64,000 bases of DNA, taken from the NCBI RefSeq assembly GCF_003065485.1, contig NZ_CP026951.1, positions 2,604,001-2,668,000 on the forward strand, written 5' to 3'. The translations under genes and the position numbers were made by a program. Origin of the DNA: Salinibacterium hongtaonis. Its GTDB lineage: Bacteria > Actinomycetota > Actinomycetes > Actinomycetales > Microbacteriaceae. Every line of letters begins with the position of its first letter. Within the stretch, counting starts at the first letter, position 1. The notes beneath the pieces are model-generated. The model saw only the letters and a list, made by a program, of their open reading frames with translations. It did no database searches and was not told the origin of the DNA. Below are positions 34,943 through 44,017 of this stretch, in pieces.

Positions 34943-37225
34943 CTACAGCGCGTTGCGTCGGCGACGCAGCAGCAGCAGGGCGAGCGCGGCGAGGAAGGCG
35001 ATGGCGACGATGCCTCCAAGCAACACGCCGGCCGGGTCGAATCCGTCGACAGGCTTGGCCGCCTCGGTCGGATCCTTCTCCTCTGTGGGGCTCAAGGTGG
35101 GGAGGTCTTCCTCATCGGCATCGTTCGCGCTTGATTCAGCAGAGCCTGCGGCATCCGCCTCACCATCGCCCACGCTTCGAGCGGCCGCTGCTCCGGCACC
35201 TGCTCCGACACCTGCTCCGGCACGCGGGGCGGCCGGGGCCGCTGGCAACGGGGTGATGATGCCGGCGGGAGTCGCCTCGGGGCTCGTCGGCGGGATGACC
35301 GCGGCGGGCACCGTGACGATGATCGTGAAGTCACGAACCACCGACCCGGCGACGTTGGTCGCTGTGACCTCGAACTCAAAGGTGCCCGACTCGATCGGCG
35401 TGCCGCGAAGGCTTCCGTCGGCCGCGAGCGTCACTCCGCTGGGGAGGCGACCGTCCGTGATCGCCAGGGACACGTCGCGACCTTCAAAGTCGATGCCGTC
35501 GAGGTAGAGGCGGCCCTGGGTTCCGGAGACGAGACTCGTCGATGTGAACGCCGGGAGCGCATAGCTCGTGAGAGACAGCGTGGTGGCGTCGCTTCCCGAG
35601 AGGTTCGTTGCGATGACCGTAATCGTCGTGATTCCGTCTGCGGTGGGCGTCCACTCGATGAGCCCGCCCGCCGTGATGGTCATGTCAGCGGGAGCACCGG
35701 CGCCGAGCGAGAACGTCACGTTCTTGCCGGTCGCCACGAACTGCTTGGACCAGGCCGAGCCGACGATGCCGTCCGGCAGCGTTGTCGTTGCGATAGCAGG
35801 AGCCGCATTGACGGTGACGGGGATGGCCACAGCGTCGACGCCGGCGCCGTTAGTGACCGCGATGACTACCGAGTAGTCACCAGCGACGGTCGGAGCGCCC
35901 GAGATTGAGCGTCCGTCGAAGCTCACTCCCGCGGGCAGGCCCGTCACGGTTGCGACAGCGCCGGCGCCCGTGAAGTCGAGGACCGACGAGTAAGGCTGCG
36001 TGAGCCAACCCTCGGGGAGGGTGCGGGTGGCGAGCACGGGAACCGCGGTCGACACGGTGAGCGTGAACGCCTCAGTGGCCGAACCTCCCGGGCCCGTAAC
36101 GGTCGCCGTGAAGGCGAACGTCTTGGCTGCCCCGTATGACGCGTCGTAGGCGGGGTTGCCCGAGATCGTGCCGTTCGCCGCGAGTGATAGCCCGGTCGGA
36201 AGCGCACCAGAGGCAATCGCGGTCGTGAGGGTTCCGTGGCCGCTCGTCGGAAGAGTCTGGCTGTACGCAGACCCGACGGCAGCGGCCGGGAGCGAGCCTC
36301 CGGTCATAGTGGGCGCGGGAACGTTGACGATCAAGCCGTACGAGTGAGTTCCCGACTGGCCGTCTGACGCAATGATCGAGACATCGACCGTGTTTCGCGC
36401 TGCGGTGTAACTGGGCATGAATGTCGGAGTTCCACTCACGGTACCGGTCGTTGAGTTGATCGAGAGGCCAGCCGGCAGGCCCGTCGCCGAGTACGTGATC
36501 GTGCCCTGACCGCTTGCAGAAAACGCTGCAGAGAACGGGGTGCCGACGGTCGCCTCCGCGATCGAAATGGTGTCGAAGAGCGGCGGCTGGATGGGCTTGG
36601 TCACCGTCAGTGTGAATGGCACGGCTGTCGACGTGACGCGATCATTCGCCGGGCCGGTAGTGATGGTCACGGTGAAGGAGTAAGTCTTACTCTGTCCCGA
36701 AAACTTCCCGGGGACACCCGAAAGGACTCCTGTGTCGCGATTCAGCGAGAGACCAGCAGGAGCGTTCACAATCGAGAATGTTGGGCTGGTTCCCGGCGTA
36801 CCAGTGAAGGTGTGCGAGTAGGCGACGCCAACAGTTCCGGCGGCTGGCGCGGCACTAGTGATGACGGGGCGCACTGTGAATGAGAACGACTTGGTGTCGC
36901 TGTTGCCGCTCCCATTCCCGTTTCCAACCTTTGCGTTGATGCTGACGGTATTCGATCCCGTGCTCGTCAATGTGCCCGTGAGCAGCCCATCTCCCGTGAG
37001 CGCTAGTCCGCCGCTGCCGCCCGAAAACGACCACTTAGCGCCGCCCTTATTCGCTGCGAGTTGGACCGAAAGCGAACGGTTGACATCGAATGTGCCCAGG
37101 TTTGATGCTGTCGTTATGGTGAGGTCGCCCGGCGCGGCGGAGGCGACTGCGGCCGGAACGACCACAACACCTAGGGCGAGCACCACTGTCGTGGCGATCG
37201 CAGCGATTCTTCGGGATAAGTTCAT
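34943..37225 (-). CDS. Secreted, membrane-anchored surface protein with Ig-like (putative Ig / cadherin-like) repeats
   Basis: 760 residues. The ATG at 37225 follows GGAG at 7 nt; the longer open frame is not needed. The N-terminus is a Sec signal peptide with cleavage after VASA near residue 28. The body is a string of about seven repeats of 80-90 residues. Each carries a 'LPxGLSxxxxTGxxSGTP' hallmark (for example APAGLSLNRDTGVLSG, LPAGLSINSTTGTVSG, LPTGLSLAANGTISG, LPSGVTLAADGSLRG) of the He_PIG/Ig-like adhesin domain. A Pro/Ala-Gly linker, one TM helix and an Arg-rich tail (RRRR) end the protein. There is no LPXTG, so it is TM-anchored rather than sortase-linked. Probable adhesion or cell-surface role; no enzyme domain seen. 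Confidence 0.85.
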   Translation of the reverse strand: MNLSRRIAAIATTVVLALGVVVVPAAVASAAPGDLTITTASNLGTFDVNRSLSVQLAANKGGAKWSFSGGSGGLALTGDGLLTGTLTSTGSNTVSINAKVGNGNGSGNSDTKSFSFTVRPVITSAAPAAGTVGVAYSHTFTGTPGTSPTFSIVNAPAGLSLNRDTGVLSGVPGKFSGQSKTYSFTVTITTGPANDRVTSTAVPFTLTVTKPIQPPLFDTISIAEATVGTPFSAAFSASGQGTITYSATGLPAGLSINSTTGTVSGTPTFMPSYTAARNTVDVSIIASDGQSGTHSYGLIVNVPAPTMTGGSLPAAAVGSAYSQTLPTSGHGTLTTAIASGALPTGLSLAANGTISGNPAYDASYGAAKTFAFTATVTGPGGSATEAFTLTVSTAVPVLATRTLPEGWLTQPYSSVLDFTGAGAVATVTGLPAGVSFDGRSISGAPTVAGDYSVVIAVTNGAGVDAVAIPVTVNAAPAIATTTLPDGIVGSAWSKQFVATGKNVTFSLGAGAPADMTITAGGLIEWTPTADGITTITVIATNLSGSDATTLSLTSYALPAFTSTSLVSGTQGRLYLDGIDFEGRDVSLAITDGRLPSGVTLAADGSLRGTPIESGTFEFEVTATNVAGSVVRDFTIIVTVPAAVIPPTSPEATPAGIITPLPAAPAAPRAGAGVGAGAGAAAARSVGDGEADAAGSAESSANDADEEDLPTLSPTEEKDPTEAAKPVDGFDPAGVLLGGIVAIAFLAALALLLLRRRRNAL

Positions 37226-37563
37226 AGTGTGCTCCAGACGGCGCGAATGCGCCTTTCGGGCCCGGGTAAGGCTCGGCCAGGCACGCGAAGGAGAACACCC
37301 CGACGTCGGCATCAACGAAACGGGTGTAATTCGAGTTGTGAGTCGGGGTTGATTCGGGTGAACCCTGACGTGCACGGCTATTCGGGTAAGTGCCTCAACG
37401 TTAGGTTACATCCGGGGATTTGTCGGTATATCAGCACCCCCCAGATCGGGGGATCGAGTTGGCGGCGAAGAAAGCCAGCCTCGCGTCGCAACCGCACCCG
37501 CAGCCGGAGCGGGGCGGGGCGGGGCGGGCACGCGCATCGGATGCGCAGTGCCAGAATTGACGA
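37226..37563. other. Divergent gap between surface-protein gene and threonine aldolase
   Basis: 338 bp without a credible gene. It holds the ribosome site of the surface protein gene, a small GGCGC-GAAT-GCGCC hairpin at 37240-37253, a moderately AT-rich stretch at 37385-37432 that probably contains the surface-gene promoter, and a GGGGC-rich run at 37510-37530. A CAGAAT box at 37552-37557 lies 6 nt before the aldolase GTG. Confidence 0.6.
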
Positions 37564-38634
37564 GTGCAACGTCATGACCCCCAGATCCGCCATTTCGCCA
37601 GCGACAACTACGCGGGAGCTCACCCCGAAGTCCTCGCCGCAATCGCCGACGCCAACGGCGGACACCAGGTGAACTACGGCGGCGATGTTTACACGGAGCG
37701 GCTGCACGAGATCATCCGCGACCAGTTCGGCCAGCACGCTGGCGTCTTTCCCGTCTTCAACGGCACCGGCGCCAATGTGGTGGCCCTCACGAGCATGCTG
37801 CCGCGCTGGGGAGGCGTGATCGCGGCGTCGACTGCCCACATCAACACCGATGAGAACGCGGCACCCGAGCGCATCGGGGGCATCAAGCTACTGACGGTTG
37901 ACACCCCTGACGGAAAACTCACGCCAGAACTCATCGACCTCCAAGCGGGCGGCCGGGGGGACGAGCATCGCGCGGAGCCGCTCGTCGTCAGCATCACGCA
38001 GTCCACCGAGTTGGGCACGGTTTACACCCCCAACGAACTGCGAGCGATATGCGACCACGCCCATTCGCTCGGGATGCGAGTGCACGTCGATGGCTCGCGA
38101 ATCGGCAATGCGGCAGCATCCCTCGGGGTCTCGCTGCGCGAGTTGACGACACGGGCAGGCGTCGACATCCTCAGCCTCGGCGGCACCAAGAACGGCCTGC
38201 TCTATGGCGAGGCGGTCGTCGTGCTCAGCCCCGAAGCATCCGTCGGGCTGCCCTACCTGCGCAAGTACATGATGCAGTTGTCGTCCAAGATGCGGTTCGC
38301 CTCAGCCCAGCTGATTGCGCTGTACGAGGGCGACCTGTGGCTGCGCAGCGCACGCCACGCAAACGCGATGTCGGCCCGGCTGCGGGCCACGCTCGACGAT
38401 GCGATCGCCGCGGGCGCGGCACCCGGCCTGCGCTTCACGCAGCCGACGCAGGTGAACTCGCTCTTTGCCGTGCTGCCTGCCGAGGCCACCGCACGACTGC
38501 GCGAAACACACCACTTCTACGACTGGAACAGCTCGGCCGGCGAGGTTCGGTGGATGACGAGCTTCGACACGACAGAAGAGGACGTCGACCAGTTCGCCGC
38601 CGACATCATCGCGGCGCTGGGGCAGGCCGGCTGA
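37564..38634 (+). CDS. ltaE: Low-specificity L-threonine aldolase / beta-eliminating lyase
   Basis: PLP enzyme that cleaves L-threonine or allo-threonine to glycine and acetaldehyde. It has 356 residues from the GTG at 37564. Features are HFASDNYAGAHPEV near 10-23, FPVFNGTGANVVAL near 62-75, the VHVDGSRIGNAA aspartate near 176 and the Schiff-base lysine in LSLGGTKNGLLYG near 209. Length and motif order match the family. It may be leaderless. A 10-bp tandem repeat follows its stop. Confidence 0.88.
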   Translation: MQRHDPQIRHFASDNYAGAHPEVLAAIADANGGHQVNYGGDVYTERLHEIIRDQFGQHAGVFPVFNGTGANVVALTSMLPRWGGVIAASTAHINTDENAAPERIGGIKLLTVDTPDGKLTPELIDLQAGGRGDEHRAEPLVVSITQSTELGTVYTPNELRAICDHAHSLGMRVHVDGSRIGNAAASLGVSLRELTTRAGVDILSLGGTKNGLLYGEAVVVLSPEASVGLPYLRKYMMQLSSKMRFASAQLIALYEGDLWLRSARHANAMSARLRATLDDAIAAGAAPGLRFTQPTQVNSLFAVLPAEATARLRETHHFYDWNSSAGEVRWMTSFDTTEEDVDQFAADIIAALGQAG

Positions 38635-38636
38635 TC

Positions 38637-38672
38637 GGCTAGCAGCGGCTAGCAGCGGCTAGCAGCGGCTAA
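38637..38672. repeat. 10-bp tandem repeat, about 3.5 copies
   Basis: AGCAGCGGCT repeated at 38641-38670 with a partial preceding copy. It bridges the gap between the convergent ltaE and acyltransferase genes and reaches into the acyltransferase stop codon (38669). Confidence 0.8.
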
Positions 38673-40720
38673 CCGTGAATCGCTCGGTCGAGCGCATCGC
38701 CGATCATGCCCTTCATGCTGAGCGTCCATGTGACGGTGAGGTGATCCTGGTCGCGGTAAATGTTGCCACCGCTCACCACCGTGAAGCACTCCTCGTCGTC
38801 GCAGTAGACATCGGTGAGGTCGAGGAGTTCGGATGCCTGAGCCCCCGCGATGGCGATCGGGTCACTTTCGGCAAGCACATCGTCCCGGGGCTCGGTGCAG
38901 AGCGAGGGATCTCCCTGGCGAAGACACTTGTTGGGGTCATCCGAGAGGTCGGGGTTGTCGACGATCGTGACGATCGGGGCGCCCTTCGCCCAGGTCCAGG
39001 CCTCGGTGAATCCCGTCGCCGCCGCGTCGACGTCTGAACCGGGGTAGGGGGTCGCGGCGAGCGCGGAAGTGAAGATCGCGTCGTATGCCTCGGCAGAGTC
39101 GAGCTCCGACTTAAGGTTCTGCTTCCACGTGGCACACGAGTCGGTGAACGCGGCGCTCGGGCCGCCGACGGCGACCGCGTTCCACGGGCAGGCCCCCTTG
39201 AGGTAAGTCGTGAGCGCCCACCCTCGTTCGTCGGCCACCGAGATGAGGGCTTCAAGATATTGGTACGCGTGGCTGTCGCCGATCAGAGCAATGCGGGGAG
39301 CATCCGCTGCCGTTGATCCGAAGTGGCAGTCGACAACATCGGGCGCATTGAGCTGCACGAAGCATTCCTCGTGGCCAGGCTGGTCGGCGTTGCCGAAGCC
39401 GGCGCTCGGCACAATCAGGCCATCGAGCTCTGGGTTCTCGCATCCACCGGCGGAGAGCGCGCCGAAACAGTCGGGAAAGTTAGCGCGGATCGCGGTGAGC
39501 TCGGCGGCGGCGGCTTCGTACTTGGGCTGGTTGACCGTCCAGGCAAGACCGGCGAACGCGGCCGAGACGGCCATCAAGGCCACCGCGAAAATCGCCGTTG
39601 CCCGCGGCCTGCGGCTCGTGAGAAAACGCCAGCGCCGGGCCGGATCTTCGATGAACTTTTTGGTGAGCCAGGCGAGCACGAAGCACATCAGGAACAGGGC
39701 GACCCGGTGTGCCCCGCTTAGGCCCCACCCCGGCACGAAGGGCGCGATGATGATCAAAGGCCAATGCCACAGATAGAGCGAGTACGAGATGTCGCCGATG
39801 AAGCGCTGCGGACGACCGCTGAGCACGCTTCCGATGTCAAACCAGCGGGCCGACTGGCCGCAGGCGATCACGGCGACAGTCGCGACAACCGGGATGAGCG
39901 CCATATAGCCGGGGAACGGGGTCGTCGCGTCGAAGAAGAATCCGCACGCGATCAGGGTGATGAGGCCCGCGTAGCCGATCACGTTCTGGGCAAGCGCTCC
40001 CCGAGGGCGGATCGCAGGGAGCAACGCCAGAAGCGCACCCGCCGCAAACTCCCACATGCGGGTGAAGGTGACGAAGTAGGCGGGGGCAGGCTCGAGTGCC
40101 GTGTAAACGACGGAGGCGACGAGCGACAGCACGAAGACTGAGACCACGACGGCGACCAGGGCCGCGTGGCGCTTCTGCCCAAAGAGGCGCGCACCGAGCG
40201 CAACCCCGGCCAGCAGCAGCAGGGGCCAGATCACATAGAACTGCTCTTCGAGGGAGAGGGTCCAATAGTGCTGAGCCATCGTGGCGTTGCCACCGGCGGC
40301 GAGATAGTCGACCGAGTTGGCGGCGAGCAGCCAGTTCTCAATGTAGAAGGTGCTCGCGAGAATCTCGCGCACGCTGTCGCCGAGACCACTGAGCGGCAGG
40401 AACAACAGGGTCGCCACAGAACAGAACACAAGAACGGCAATGGATGCCGGCAGCAGTCGCCGGGCACGGCGCGCCCAGAACTGCGGCAGGCTGATGCGGC
40501 CGTCGCGGGTCAGTTCACGCACGAGGTGCCCCGTGATGAGGTAGCCCGAGATGACGAAGAAGATGTCGACGCCGATGTATCCGCCCGAGAGCCGTCCCGG
40601 CCAGAAGTGGAACACCACGACGAGAAGAACGGCAAGCGCCCGAAGCCCCTGGATATGGCTTTCGAAGTGCGCGGCTGTGGCGGGCTTAGCATGGGGGCGG
40701 GGGCGGGTGAGCTGCGTCAT
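38669..40720 (-). CDS. OatA-like acyltransferase (acyltransferase 3 + SGNH domain)
   Basis: A 683-residue membrane O-acyltransferase. The N-terminal acyltransferase-3 domain (about 20-360) has ten or more helices, with the conserved HIQGLRALAVLLVV start (near 22-35), the catalytic His in VVFHFWPG near 38 and GVDIFFVISGYLI (near 50-62). The C-terminal extracellular SGNH domain (about 440-683) has the nucleophile in ALIGDSHAYQY and the Asp/His pair in DQDHLT. It probably acetylates a cell-wall or exopolysaccharide sugar, as OatA and related proteins do. A TAGCGT box lies 8 nt before the ATG. There is no glycosyltransferase cluster nearby. Confidence 0.9.
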   Translation of the reverse strand: MTQLTRPRPHAKPATAAHFESHIQGLRALAVLLVVVFHFWPGRLSGGYIGVDIFFVISGYLITGHLVRELTRDGRISLPQFWARRARRLLPASIAVLVFCSVATLLFLPLSGLGDSVREILASTFYIENWLLAANSVDYLAAGGNATMAQHYWTLSLEEQFYVIWPLLLLAGVALGARLFGQKRHAALVAVVVSVFVLSLVASVVYTALEPAPAYFVTFTRMWEFAAGALLALLPAIRPRGALAQNVIGYAGLITLIACGFFFDATTPFPGYMALIPVVATVAVIACGQSARWFDIGSVLSGRPQRFIGDISYSLYLWHWPLIIIAPFVPGWGLSGAHRVALFLMCFVLAWLTKKFIEDPARRWRFLTSRRPRATAIFAVALMAVSAAFAGLAWTVNQPKYEAAAAELTAIRANFPDCFGALSAGGCENPELDGLIVPSAGFGNADQPGHEECFVQLNAPDVVDCHFGSTAADAPRIALIGDSHAYQYLEALISVADERGWALTTYLKGACPWNAVAVGGPSAAFTDSCATWKQNLKSELDSAEAYDAIFTSALAATPYPGSDVDAAATGFTEAWTWAKGAPIVTIVDNPDLSDDPNKCLRQGDPSLCTEPRDDVLAESDPIAIAGAQASELLDLTDVYCDDEECFTVVSGGNIYRDQDHLTVTWTLSMKGMIGDALDRAIHG

Positions 40721-40785
40721 CGCAGGTCACGCTATCAGCGCGCAGGCGCACCAGCGCACCAGCGCACAACGAAAGGCTCACCATT

Positions 40786-41775
40786 ATGCGATTCGGAATG
40801 TTCATTCCCCAGGGCTGGCGACACGACCTCGTCGGGATCGACCCGTCGGAGCAGTGGCGCACGATGAGCACCCTGGCGGCGCACGCCGACGCTGGCGAGT
40901 GGGAATCGATCTGGGTCTATGACCACTTTCACACCGTTCCTGTTGCTACCGATCAGGCGACTCACGAGGCGTGGACCCTCATGTCGGCATTCGCCGCAAC
41001 AACGTCGCGCGTGCGGCTCGGGCAGATGTGCACCTGCATGAGCTACCGGAATCCGGCCTACCTGGCCAAGGTCGCCGCAACCGTGGACCTGATCTCCGGG
41101 GGCAGGGTCGAGATGGGCATCGGCGCTGGCTGGTACGAACACGAATGGCGGGCATACGGCTACGGGTTCCCGCGGCCTGGAGAGCGGCTAGCGCGCCTCG
41201 ACGAGGGTGTGCAGATTATGAAGCAGGCCTGGCAAACGGGCAGCGCAACCCTCGACGGCGCGCACTACCAGGTCGAGAACGCCATCGTTCGCCCGCTTCC
41301 CCTGCAGGATGGCGGCCCACCCGTGTGGATCGCGGGAGGCGGCGAGAAGGTCACCCTGCGCATCGCCGCAAAGTATGCGGACTACACGAACTTTGCGGGC
41401 GATCCCGCGCAGTTCGCCGCCAAGAGCGAGCTTCTCCGCGAGCACTGCGCCGCCGAAGGAACCGACTTCGATCGCATCGTCCGAAGCGCCAACTACAACA
41501 CGCTCGTCGCCGAGAACGAGCACGAACTGGGGCGGATGATCGACGCGATTGAGGCGCGCATCGCACCCCACATCGGCCCGGCAGAGGCAGCCAAGTATGT
41601 GGCCGAGTATCGCGACGGCACGGCGCTCGTCGGCACCCCGCAGCAGGTCACCGACCGCCTCGGGGCGATGGGCGACCTGGGGCTTGCGTATGCGATCCAC
41701 TACTTTGCCCATGTCGCCTACGACCGCACGAGTGCCCTGCTGTTCGAGCGCGAGGTCATGCCAGCGCTGCGCTAG
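40786..41775 (+). CDS. LLM-class F420-dependent oxidoreductase (TIGR03560-like)
   Basis: A 329-residue LLM-fold enzyme with a GAAAGG ribosome site before the ATG. It has RFGMFIPQGW at 2-11, SIWVYDHFHTVPV near 45-57, LGQMCTCMSYRNPAYLAK near 80-97 and GIGAGWYEHEWRAYGYGFP near 111-129. These match the TIGR03560 group of F420 enzymes by memory. The reaction is unknown. It stands alone between the acyltransferase and clpB, convergent with clpB. Confidence 0.87.
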   Translation: MRFGMFIPQGWRHDLVGIDPSEQWRTMSTLAAHADAGEWESIWVYDHFHTVPVATDQATHEAWTLMSAFAATTSRVRLGQMCTCMSYRNPAYLAKVAATVDLISGGRVEMGIGAGWYEHEWRAYGYGFPRPGERLARLDEGVQIMKQAWQTGSATLDGAHYQVENAIVRPLPLQDGGPPVWIAGGGEKVTLRIAAKYADYTNFAGDPAQFAAKSELLREHCAAEGTDFDRIVRSANYNTLVAENEHELGRMIDAIEARIAPHIGPAEAAKYVAEYRDGTALVGTPQQVTDRLGAMGDLGLAYAIHYFAHVAYDRTSALLFEREVMPALR

Positions 41776-41820
41776 GCGCGCCCCGCCAGCGCTCGGCGCG
41801 AGCCCTGGGTGGCTCCGCTG

Positions 41821-43977
41821 CTACCGGTTCTCCGGCGTGCTGACCTGAAGCCCCTCGCCGTCGGGCTGGAGACTCACCAGAACGGTGTCACCGTCCACGA
41901 TGCGGCCGCCGAGCAGGGCCATCGCCAGCTTGTCGTCGATCTCCTTCTGCATGAGCCTGCGCAACGGGCGGGCGCCATAGAGCGGGTCATAGCCGCGCTC
42001 GGCAAGCCACGCCCTCGCATCCGGCGTCACCGCAAGCTCAAGCCTGCGTTCGGCTAGGCGCCGGCCGAGCCGGTCGATGTAGAGCTCCACGATCTGAGCA
42101 AGATCCTGCTCGCTCAGCGCCGAGAAGACCACGATGTCGTCGAGGCGGTTCACAAACTCGGGCTTGAACGCCTGGCGCACCGCGAGCATCACCGCCTCCT
42201 CCTTCATCTCGGGCGTCATCGTGGGGTCGATGAGGAACTGGCTGCCCAGGTTCGAGGTGAGGATGAGGATGGTGTTACGAAAATCGACCGTGCGGCCCTG
42301 GCCGTCGGTGAGTCGCCCGTCGTCGAGCACCTGCAGCAGCACGTCGAAGACCTCGGGGTGCGCCTTCTCGACCTCGTCGAGGAGGATCACCGAGTAGGGG
42401 CGACGACGCACGGCCTCCGTGAGCTGACCGCCCTGTTCGTACCCGATGTATCCGGGAGGGGCGCCGACCAGGCGCGAGACGGAGAACTTCTCCCCGTACT
42501 CACTCATATCGATGCGGATCATGGCCTTCTCGTCGTCGAAGAGGAACTCGGCGAGTGCCCTCGCGAGCTCCGTCTTGCCCACGCCGGTTGGTCCGAGGAA
42601 CAGGAACGACCCTGTGGGGCGGCTGTCGTCGGCGATGCCGGCGCGCGACCGGCGCACAGCATCCGAAACCGCCTCAACGGCCCGCTTCTGCCCGACAAGG
42701 CGCTTGCCCAGCTCCGCCTCCAGGTGCAGCAGCTTCTCGGTCTCTCCCTGCAGGAGTCTCCCGACCGGGATGCCGGTCCACGCCGCGACCACCGCAGCGA
42801 TATCGCTCTCCGTGACCTGGTCGTTGACCATCCGCTCGCCCTTGATCTCGGCGTTCTCCGCCTCGGCGATCGCCTTCTCGATGCGCGGGATGACCTCATA
42901 GTTGAGCTTTGATGCCGCCTGGTAGTCGCCCTCGCGCATCGCGAGATCGAGCTTGATGCGAGCCCCGTTCAGCTGAGTCTTGAGCTCGCCGACATCCTGA
43001 AGCGCCGACTTCTCGTTCTTCCAGCGCGCCTCGAGCTCGACCAGGACATCGTTCTTCTCGGCCATGTCTTCGCGGAGCTTCTCGAGCCTCGCCTTGGACG
43101 CGGGGTCTTTCTCCTTCTTGAGAGCGAGCTCCTCAATGCGCATGCGGTCGACCGCGCGCTTGAGTTCATCGATCTCGACGGGAGACGAGTCGATCTCCAT
43201 CTTGAGGCGGCTTGCCGCCTCGTCGATCAGGTCGATGGCCTTATCGGGTAGCTGCCTGCCCGTGATGTAGCGGTTGCTCAGCGTGGCCGCGGCGACAAGG
43301 GCGCTGTCGGCGATGGCCACTTTATGGTGGGCCTCGTAGCGCTCCTTGAGCCCACGGAGAATGGCGACGGTGTCTTCGACGCTCGGCTCACCCACGAACA
43401 CCTGCTGGAAGCGCCGCTCAAGCGCCGCATCCTTCTCAATGTATTCGCGGTACTCGTTGAGGGTGGTCGCTCCGATCATGCGAAGCTCACCGCGGGCGAG
43501 CATGGGCTTGAGCATGTTGGATGCCGCCACGGATCCCTCGCCGCCGCCAGCGCCCATGAGGGTGTGCAGTTCGTCGATGAAGGTGATGACCTCGCCGTCG
43601 GAGTCGTTGATCTCCTTGAGCACGGCCTTGAGGCGCTCCTCGAACTCGCCGCGATACTTGGCCCCGGCAACGAGGGCAGCGAGGTCGATCGAGACGAGCC
43701 GCTTGCCCTTGAGCGAGTCGGCGACATCGCCAGCGACGATTCGCTGGGCAAGCCCCTCGACGACGGCAGTCTTGCCCACACCGGGCTCCCCGATCAGAAC
43801 AGGGTTGTTCTTGGTGCGTCGCGTAAGCACCTGGCTGACCCTGCGAATCTCAGCATCACGCCCGATGACGGGATCGAGCTTGCCCGTTCGCGCGATCTCG
43901 GTGAGATCAACGCCGTACTGCTCGAGCGCACTCTTCTGCTCCTCGTCGGTTCCTGGAGCTCCCTGCATGTTCGCCAT
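41821..43977 (-). CDS. clpB: ClpB-type disaggregase lacking the N-terminal Clp_N domain
   Basis: Hsp100 AAA+ chaperone that rescues aggregated proteins with DnaK/DnaJ/GrpE. The ATG at 43977 follows AGAGGGAAGAG and gives 718 residues. The protein enters NBD1 almost at once ([20 protein letters not shown] near 17-36). Walker A1 is GEPGVGKT near 61; the coiled M domain spans about 250-380. Walker A2 is GPTGVGKT near 460, and the C-terminal small domain ends with [13 protein letters not shown]. Full ClpB is about 850-870 residues, so the 140-residue N domain is absent, like the short ClpB isoform. There is no ClpP-binding loop extension in NBD2, so ClpB rather than ClpC. A HAIR operator lies just upstream. 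Confidence 0.93.
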   Translation of the reverse strand: MANMQGAPGTDEEQKSALEQYGVDLTEIARTGKLDPVIGRDAEIRRVSQVLTRRTKNNPVLIGEPGVGKTAVVEGLAQRIVAGDVADSLKGKRLVSIDLAALVAGAKYRGEFEERLKAVLKEINDSDGEVITFIDELHTLMGAGGGEGSVAASNMLKPMLARGELRMIGATTLNEYREYIEKDAALERRFQQVFVGEPSVEDTVAILRGLKERYEAHHKVAIADSALVAAATLSNRYITGRQLPDKAIDLIDEAASRLKMEIDSSPVEIDELKRAVDRMRIEELALKKEKDPASKARLEKLREDMAEKNDVLVELEARWKNEKSALQDVGELKTQLNGARIKLDLAMREGDYQAASKLNYEVIPRIEKAIAEAENAEIKGERMVNDQVTESDIAAVVAAWTGIPVGRLLQGETEKLLHLEAELGKRLVGQKRAVEAVSDAVRRSRAGIADDSRPTGSFLFLGPTGVGKTELARALAEFLFDDEKAMIRIDMSEYGEKFSVSRLVGAPPGYIGYEQGGQLTEAVRRRPYSVILLDEVEKAHPEVFDVLLQVLDDGRLTDGQGRTVDFRNTILILTSNLGSQFLIDPTMTPEMKEEAVMLAVRQAFKPEFVNRLDDIVVFSALSEQDLAQIVELYIDRLGRRLAERRLELAVTPDARAWLAERGYDPLYGARPLRRLMQKEIDDKLAMALLGGRIVDGDTVLVSLQPDGEGLQVSTPENR

Positions 43978-43998
43978 CTGCTCTTCCCTCTCACGCAA

Positions 43999-44017
43999 TC
44001 GAGTCGGAGTGACTCAC
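43999..44017 (-). promoter_or_regulatory. HspR operator (HAIR-like) upstream of clpB
   Basis: TCGAGT-N7-ACTCAC, matching the HAIR consensus CTTGAGT-N7-ACTCAAG in spacing and core. Its spacer begins CGGAGT, the same as in the dnaK operator. It overlaps the stop codon of the upstream methyltransferase gene. Confidence 0.65.

Noticed and set aside
34943-35100. Sortase LPXTG anchor in the surface protein
   Set aside because: The C-terminal region has LPTLSPTEE but no LPXTG before the TM helix; a plain TM anchor fits better.
37226-37563. c-di-AMP or c-di-GMP riboswitch in front of the surface-protein gene
   Set aside because: I looked for the conserved core boxes of both classes on the minus strand and found only partial, unconvincing resemblance; just a 5-bp hairpin is clear.
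38641-38670. Insertion-sequence or attachment-site remnant at the 10-bp repeats
   Set aside because: No terminal inverted repeats, transposase or integrase fragment, or tRNA end is nearby; simple tandem repeat only.
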